Assembly (NCBI GenBank): GCA_030549495.1
Contig: JAUIRK010000029.1
Span: 222,928-286,927, forward strand
Source: Nectonema munidae
Lineage: Eukaryota > Nematomorpha > Nectonematoida > Nectonematidae
Direction: 5' to 3'
DNA length: 64,000 bases
Shown here: piece after piece, positions 59,490-64,000 of the stretch
How the letters are laid out: each line of letters starts with the position of its first letter
Position numbering within the stretch: position 1 is the stretch's first letter
Made by a program: the position numbers and the translations under genes
Notes under the pieces: generated by a model
Databases searched by the model: none
The model's input: the letters and a program-made list of their open reading frames with translations, nothing else
What the model was told of the DNA's origin: nothing

Positions 59490-61486
59490 AATGGCTAAAA
59501 AACATCTACAAAATCAAGTGCCTTTCAATATTTTGAACTTTCTGAAGATCAAAAATTTTATCAGTGTTTGTGTACAATGAATATATATGGAAATAAAAAT
59601 TTAAGTGAAGAAGAAAAACTTTGTAAAGCTAAAATTAGTGCTTTTTGTGGTGTTGGTAAAAATGCTCCAACAAGGGCTTCAAACTTAAAGCGACATTTAG
59701 AACGCCACCATCCTGATATATTTGCAAAAATAAAAGAGGCAGACAACATCGCTAACCTTTCTAAACCTTGTACTTCATTACATGGAGAAAAACTAGCTAA
59801 ACAACAAACCAATCTAAAAAAGTTTTTAGTATCCGATAAAATTATCATTAGCATGACAAAAGAAATATTTCAAGAAAGTATAATTGATTTAGTCGTTCAA
59901 AATTGCTTACCTCTTACCTTTTTTTCTCAACCAGCTTTTCAACAGCTTAACGGTGAAATGGCTAGAAAGTTCAATTTATCTCTGGAAAGAGAAAATATTA
60001 GAAGAATTACCATTAACGAAGCGACAAAGAAGAAAGAAGAACTACGCAATGCTCTTTCAGGGCGATATATCTTTTTAAAAATGGATGCAGCTACGAGACA
60101 CAGAACTAATTATTTTGCAATTAATGTCAGATATTGCACTGTAGATCGAAAAATAATAACAAAGACTTTAGCTGTAAAAGACACCAAAGCACAGCATGAT
60201 AGTAGTTTTCTTCAAGGTTTGATTGAAAAAGTTTTGAAAGAATACAACATTGAAAAAGATAAAGTTATTAGCATTATTACTGACATCGCTTCTAATATGA
60301 TTAAAACATTAGAAAAACTTAATGAAGTTCAAAATACTCCTGTTGATGATATCACTGATGACACAAGCGCTTTTCCCACAGAAACACAACTTTCATCTGA
60401 CTGTTACTCCCAACAATCTGAGTTTAGCCCGCTTGATGATCTAGTTGAACATGCTTTGAAGTTCTCTAAAATAATAAGACACATGAGATGTGCTGTGCAT
60501 ACGTTACAGTTGGCCATTAAAGACGGTCTCAAAGCTGCATCTCTAATAGAAAAAATAAGACATGTGTCAATAGCAGCAAGAACACCAAAAATAGATGCAA
60601 TTATTAGAAGAGCTGGTAAGGGAGCTGTACTTGATCAAGCTACACGCTGGGGAAGCACATACTTAATGTTTAAAAGACTGCTTGATTTAAGATGTTTTAG
60701 AAGATATAGACAACAAGTCTTTGTATCTTAGTGACAACGATTGGAATTCAGCAGTAGAGTTTGAAGAACTACTCAGACCTTCTTATAATGTTACTAAAAA
60801 ACTACAGACTGAAGATTTAACAACAGGAGAATTCTTATTTGAGTGGAAAAAGTTAATTTTTGATCTCTCTAAAAAGAAGATCTTATAGCTCAAGAAATTG
60901 TGAACTCATTAAGAAGAAGAAAAGCTCAGCTAACTGAAAATGACATTTTACTTGCAGCTGTTTTTGTTGATCCAAAATATAGAATATTACTTGAAGAGTA
61001 GTGCAAGTATGCCAAAAATGCACTCTGTGAACTTGCAATAAAAATGAATAGTTTTTTGAATAGCCCAGATGATACACTTAATTTGCTTCCTCAGAAAGAT
61101 TCATCTTCTTTAATGATTCTGATAACTTTGAAAATTATCTGAATAAAATCTCAGCTAAGAAAAGGAAAGTAAAAGAAGGGATGTTTTTTTCTCAACCTAT
61201 GGAAACAAGATTGATAAAATTCAAAGAAGAGTGCATGAGCGCACTAGCAGAAATAGAAAAAATTGATCAAAGTCGTAAAAGTGGCACACACTTGCTGGAA
61301 ATGATTGATGCTTATCCTGAAATAATACAAGAAGCAGCCTATGCTATAAGCGCCATTCCTCCTACTCAAGTAAGCGTAGAAAGGCTATTTTCCATACTAA
61401 AGCTCATGAAAAGCGATAATAGAGCATCAATGAAGGAAGACCTTTTGGAGGCTATGCTTTTTTTAAAGACATACACTTTTAATTGA
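59490..61486 (+). pseudogene. hAT (Ac/ZBED-type) transposase
   Basis: BED finger at 59510-59730: SSAFQYFELSEDQKFYQC, APTRASNLKRHLERHHPD. Catalytic region in the 387-codon frame 59568-60731: LKMDAATRHRTNYFAINV (first Asp), IITDIASNM (second Asp), MRCAVHTLQLAIKD (C-x2-H), VLDQATRWGSTYLM. It continues in shifted frames (60730-61180, e.g. AAVFVDPKYRILLEE). The dimerisation region is at 61330-61486: AISAIPPTQVSVERLFSILK and SMKEDLLEAMLFLKT. About three frame shifts and one stop break the 2-kb coding sequence, so it is inactive but young. Confidence 0.9.
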
Positions 61487-61694
61487 GTCACACTTCATAT
61501 AAATAAATATGTTAAATGTTCCTAAATAATTGAACTTCATTAATTGACTAAAAACAATATGTAAGAAGTTGTATTTGTTTTTACTAGATAATATCGAAAA
61601 TAAAAAAAGTTTCATAGTCGGAGTCGAAGTTGGAGTCGCCTAAAAAAAATTGTAAAAAGAGTCGGAGGATTGAGATCCCGACTCCGCAGCCCTG
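59490..61694 (+). mobile_element. Ac-type hAT transposon (5' end missing)
   Basis: The coding region starts near ATG 59490 and the transposase runs to 61486. The right terminus is GACTCCGCAGCCCTG (ending 61694), i.e. CAGGGCTGCGGAGTC reversed, a widespread hAT end. No matching left terminus is present: the sequence changes to the Tigger/MITE block at 59484, six bases before the start codon. Confidence 0.85.
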
Positions 61695-61699
61695 ATCAC

Positions 61700-62233
61700 A
61701 ACACAGAAAGCAAATCATCACTTCAAACAGAGATGGTAAACCTGGTTCTTTGTTGGAGTACAATAAACATAAAAGTGGTGTTGACATGGGAAACCTAATG
61801 GTCAAACAGTACAGATCTTACAAGCCATGTCGAAGATGGACTGTTGTGGCTTTTTCTAACTATCTTGATCCGTCTTGTCTAAATGCTTATGTAATCTAAA
61901 CATAATTCACCTGAAGATTATCCAACAAAAATGAACAACGCAAGAAAGCTTTTTCTGAAAAAACTTGCCAGGTGCCTGAGTGAAGAGTCAATGTAAGTGA
62001 GAGCTTCAACATCTCAAATCAACTTGAAAACAAAATCACTTCTTTCATTTTTTGGATTTAATTCTGTAGATGTTGCATCATCATCTAACCGTAGAGGATT
62101 TTGCTTCAATTGTCTTCTTAAAAAGATTCGATCTACTAGAAAATGCAAAACTTGTTCCAAGTTTATTTGCAAAGCCCATTCAAACTTCACTTGCAATTCC
62201 TGCTTATATGTTCTGCTTTTATTTGCTTTCTAA
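61700..62233 (+). pseudogene. piggyBac transposase C-terminus
   Basis: 61728-61900 reads DGKPGSLLEYNKHKSGVDMG, QYRSYKPCRRWTVVAF and CLNAYVI, the family's K.GVD..D......R..RRW......D....NA..IY block. After a frame change, 62020-62209 reads LLSFFGFNSVDVASSSN and a Cys-rich finger: RGFCFNCLLKK, RKCKTCSKFICKAH, CNSC. This is the C-x2-C...C-x2-C...C-x2-H...C-x2-C tail of many piggyBac transposases. The Ac-type hAT ends just upstream and may have inserted here. The N-terminal and catalytic parts are missing. Confidence 0.85.
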
Positions 62234-62429
62234 TACTTCCTTTCAATTGCCACTCTATTTTTTGGTTATAAAAATTTTTTATCATAATTTAAAAAAATTT
62301 AACGCCATCTATACAAAAAGTTTTCATTTTTTTAAAATATTTTTAATCTCATGCTTGAATGCATGTTATGAAAATAATATAAATACCACTTTTAAAAGAC
62401 TTGAAAATAAAGTGAAATTTACATAGTAC

Positions 62430-63330
62430 TGTAAAAGATCATTGGTACCCCATGATTCTAGGTCCTGTTAAAAATCATTGGTACTGTGATTCTAGGTCCC
62501 GTTAAAGATCATTGGTACCCCCGTGATTCTAGATCCTGTTAAAGATCATTGGTACCCCCGTGATTCTAGGTCCTGTGAAAGATCATTGTTACCCCTGTGA
62601 TTTTAGGTTCCATTAAATATCATTGGTACCGGAATTCTAAGTACACTCAAAAAATCATTGGTACCTGGATTATAGATACCCTCAATGAACCCGTAAAGAT
62701 CATTGGTACCGCTGTAAAGATCATAAGTACCCGTAAAGATCATTGGTACCCACATAAAAGATCATTGGTACTCACATAAAAGATCATTGGTACTCACATA
62801 AAGGATCATTGGTACTCACATAAAGGATCATTGGTACCCACATAAAGGATCATTGGTACCCACATAAAGGATCATTGGTACCCACATAAAGGATCATTGG
62901 TACCCACATAAAGGATCATTGGTACCTACATAAAGGATCATTGGTACCCACATAAAGGATCATTGGTACCCACATAAAGGATCATTGGTACCCACATAAA
63001 GGATCATTGGTACCCACATAAAGGATCATTGGTACCCACATAAAGGATCATTGGTACCCACATAAAAGATCATTGGTACCCACATAAAAGATCATTGGTA
63101 CCCACATAAAAGATCATTGGTACCCACATAAAAGATCATTGGTACCCACATAAAAGATCATTGGTACCCACATAAAAGATCATTGGTACCCACATAAAAG
63201 ATCATTGGTACCCCCGTAAAGATCATTGGTACCCCCGTAAAGATCATTTGGTACCCGCCGTAGGGATCATTTGGTACCCGCCCTAAAGATCATTTGGTAC
63301 CCGCCGTAAAGATCATTTGTACGCCCGTAC
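62430..63330 (+). repeat. 22-bp satellite-like array (~36 units)
   Basis: About 36 copies of a unit centred on ATCATTGGTACC. At the left (62430-62640) units are ~35 bp and include GATTCTAGGTCCTGTTAAAG. In the middle (62740-63200) some 20 units are almost identical: CACATAAAGGATCATTGGTA then CC (22 bp). At the right (63200-63330) they degenerate to CCCCCGTAAAGATCATTTGGT. Homogenised centre and diverged edges are typical of unequal exchange. Nearly every unit has a GGTACC (KpnI) palindrome. Confidence 0.95.
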
Positions 63331-63334
63331 ATTG

Positions 63335-64000
63335 TTATTCCCCTGAATTATATAAAAAGATATGAAAATTTAGTATATAAAATTTAAGAGATCTTTACTT
63401 ATTTTAAAATAAAATAAAGAAAGGAATTAGCAAATTAGATTATCATTAAAAATAAATTAAAGGAAAAAATATAAAAAAAAAAGGGGATTATAATAATTTA
63501 TTATATAAAATTTAGAATAACAATTAGGAAATTAGATTATCATTAACAAAAGCAGACAATATAAACAAAGTATATAATAATAATTTATTTTTACTATATA
63601 AAATCTAAAAAACATTGATCAAAAGAAGAAAGATCTATTTATTTAAATTAAAAATAGATTCGTATACTAAATCTATAGAATTAGCAAATTAGATTATCAT
63701 TAAAAATAAATTAAACAGACAATACAAATAAATTATATGTAATCTATATAAAATCTAAAAAACCTTAATCAAAAGAAGAAAAATCTATTTATTTAAATAT
63801 AAAATAGATTTAAATCTATTGAAATCCCTTACTTAAAATTAAAAATTTTAAAGTAATAGAGTTTAGAAAAATAAAATTTATAAACTAAATAATTTAGATT
63901 AAAGATATTTTTTAGATTTTAAAGAATTTCTATTAATAAAACTTAAGTTATTTAAAAATTATCAATAGTAGGTATCAATTTATAGAAATCTAACTTACAA
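63335..64000. repeat. AT-rich sequence with diverged internal repeats
   Basis: AAATTAGATTATCATTAA recurs at about 63435, 63530 and 63688. TATAAAATCTAAAAAAC followed by ATCAAAAGAAGAAA recurs at 63596 and 63750. Non-coding. Confidence 0.6.

Noticed and set aside
59177-61694. One autonomous hAT with left end CAGGGTGAG and right end CAGGGCTGCGG
   Set aside because: The two ends agree only in CAGGG, and copy A shows that CAGGGTGAG pairs with CAGGGCGAG at 26176; they belong to different elements.
62597-62779. Open frame of 60 codons
   Set aside because: It is only the translation of the tandem repeat (IIGT/HWYP pattern).
62430-63330. CRISPR-like array
   Set aside because: Units are contiguous 22-bp repeats with no unique spacers, in a eukaryotic context; it is a minisatellite.

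Overview
The window is AT-rich eukaryotic DNA from an invertebrate, most likely an arthropod. A copepod-like genome is my guess, not something the sequence proves. Evidence for a eukaryote is spliced genes, AATAAA signals and a density of hAT, piggyBac, Mutator-like (MULE), pogo/Tigger, CACTA-like and LINE elements. I recognise no bacterial operon, no rRNA and no canonical tRNA gene. I recognise no retrovirus, LTR element or Polinton.

Host genes are few. The clear one is a linker histone H1 gene (17330-18265, + strand): two exons, a TATA box, a poly(A) signal and a winged-helix globular domain split by a phase-0 intron. A second candidate is a 56-codon ORF at 7764-7934 for a single-pass membrane micropeptide, followed 70 bp later by AATAAA.

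Layout. 1-1.1 kb: 3' end of a LINE. 1.4-2.9 kb: a composite repeat carrying a ~160-bp tandem array, with a second copy at 50.7-51.2 kb. 4.1-9 kb: hAT remnants and two tRNA-like SINE heads. 12-12.9 kb: a heavily decayed piggyBac. 16-20.7 kb: MITEs, the H1 gene, a MULE pseudogene and a LINE tail. 20.65-24.0 kb: a ZBED5/FAM200-type hAT whose 5' part is repeated in inverted orientation. 24.2-26.4 kb: a Tigger copy containing a hAT-type MITE. 27.4-34.0 kb: a minus-strand LINE interrupted by a 2.4-kb piggyBac with TTAA target duplications. 35.4-49.8 kb: a large palindrome with ~4-kb arms and a 6.3-kb spacer. Each arm carries an intact Lys/Glu-rich ORF of unknown function, and the spacer holds a CACTA-like element. 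51.4-62.2 kb: a nest of elements. A 3.46-kb MULE sits inside a 750-bp palindromic MITE ('Z'). Next come a decayed DDE transposon ('Y'), a truncated second Z, a second Tigger copy, an Ac-type hAT and a piggyBac C-terminus. 62.4-63.3 kb: a 22-bp satellite-like array whose founder motif also occurs at 27.2-27.4 kb.

The genes do not form a shared pathway. The window is a transposon graveyard with clear insertion order: for example, the MULE entered Z, and the unoccupied site survives in the second Z copy. The most unusual structure is the palindrome with two open, diverged copies of an unrecognised gene. A short derivative of its arm sequence at 23.15-23.39 kb suggests the arms belong to a dispersed repeat family.
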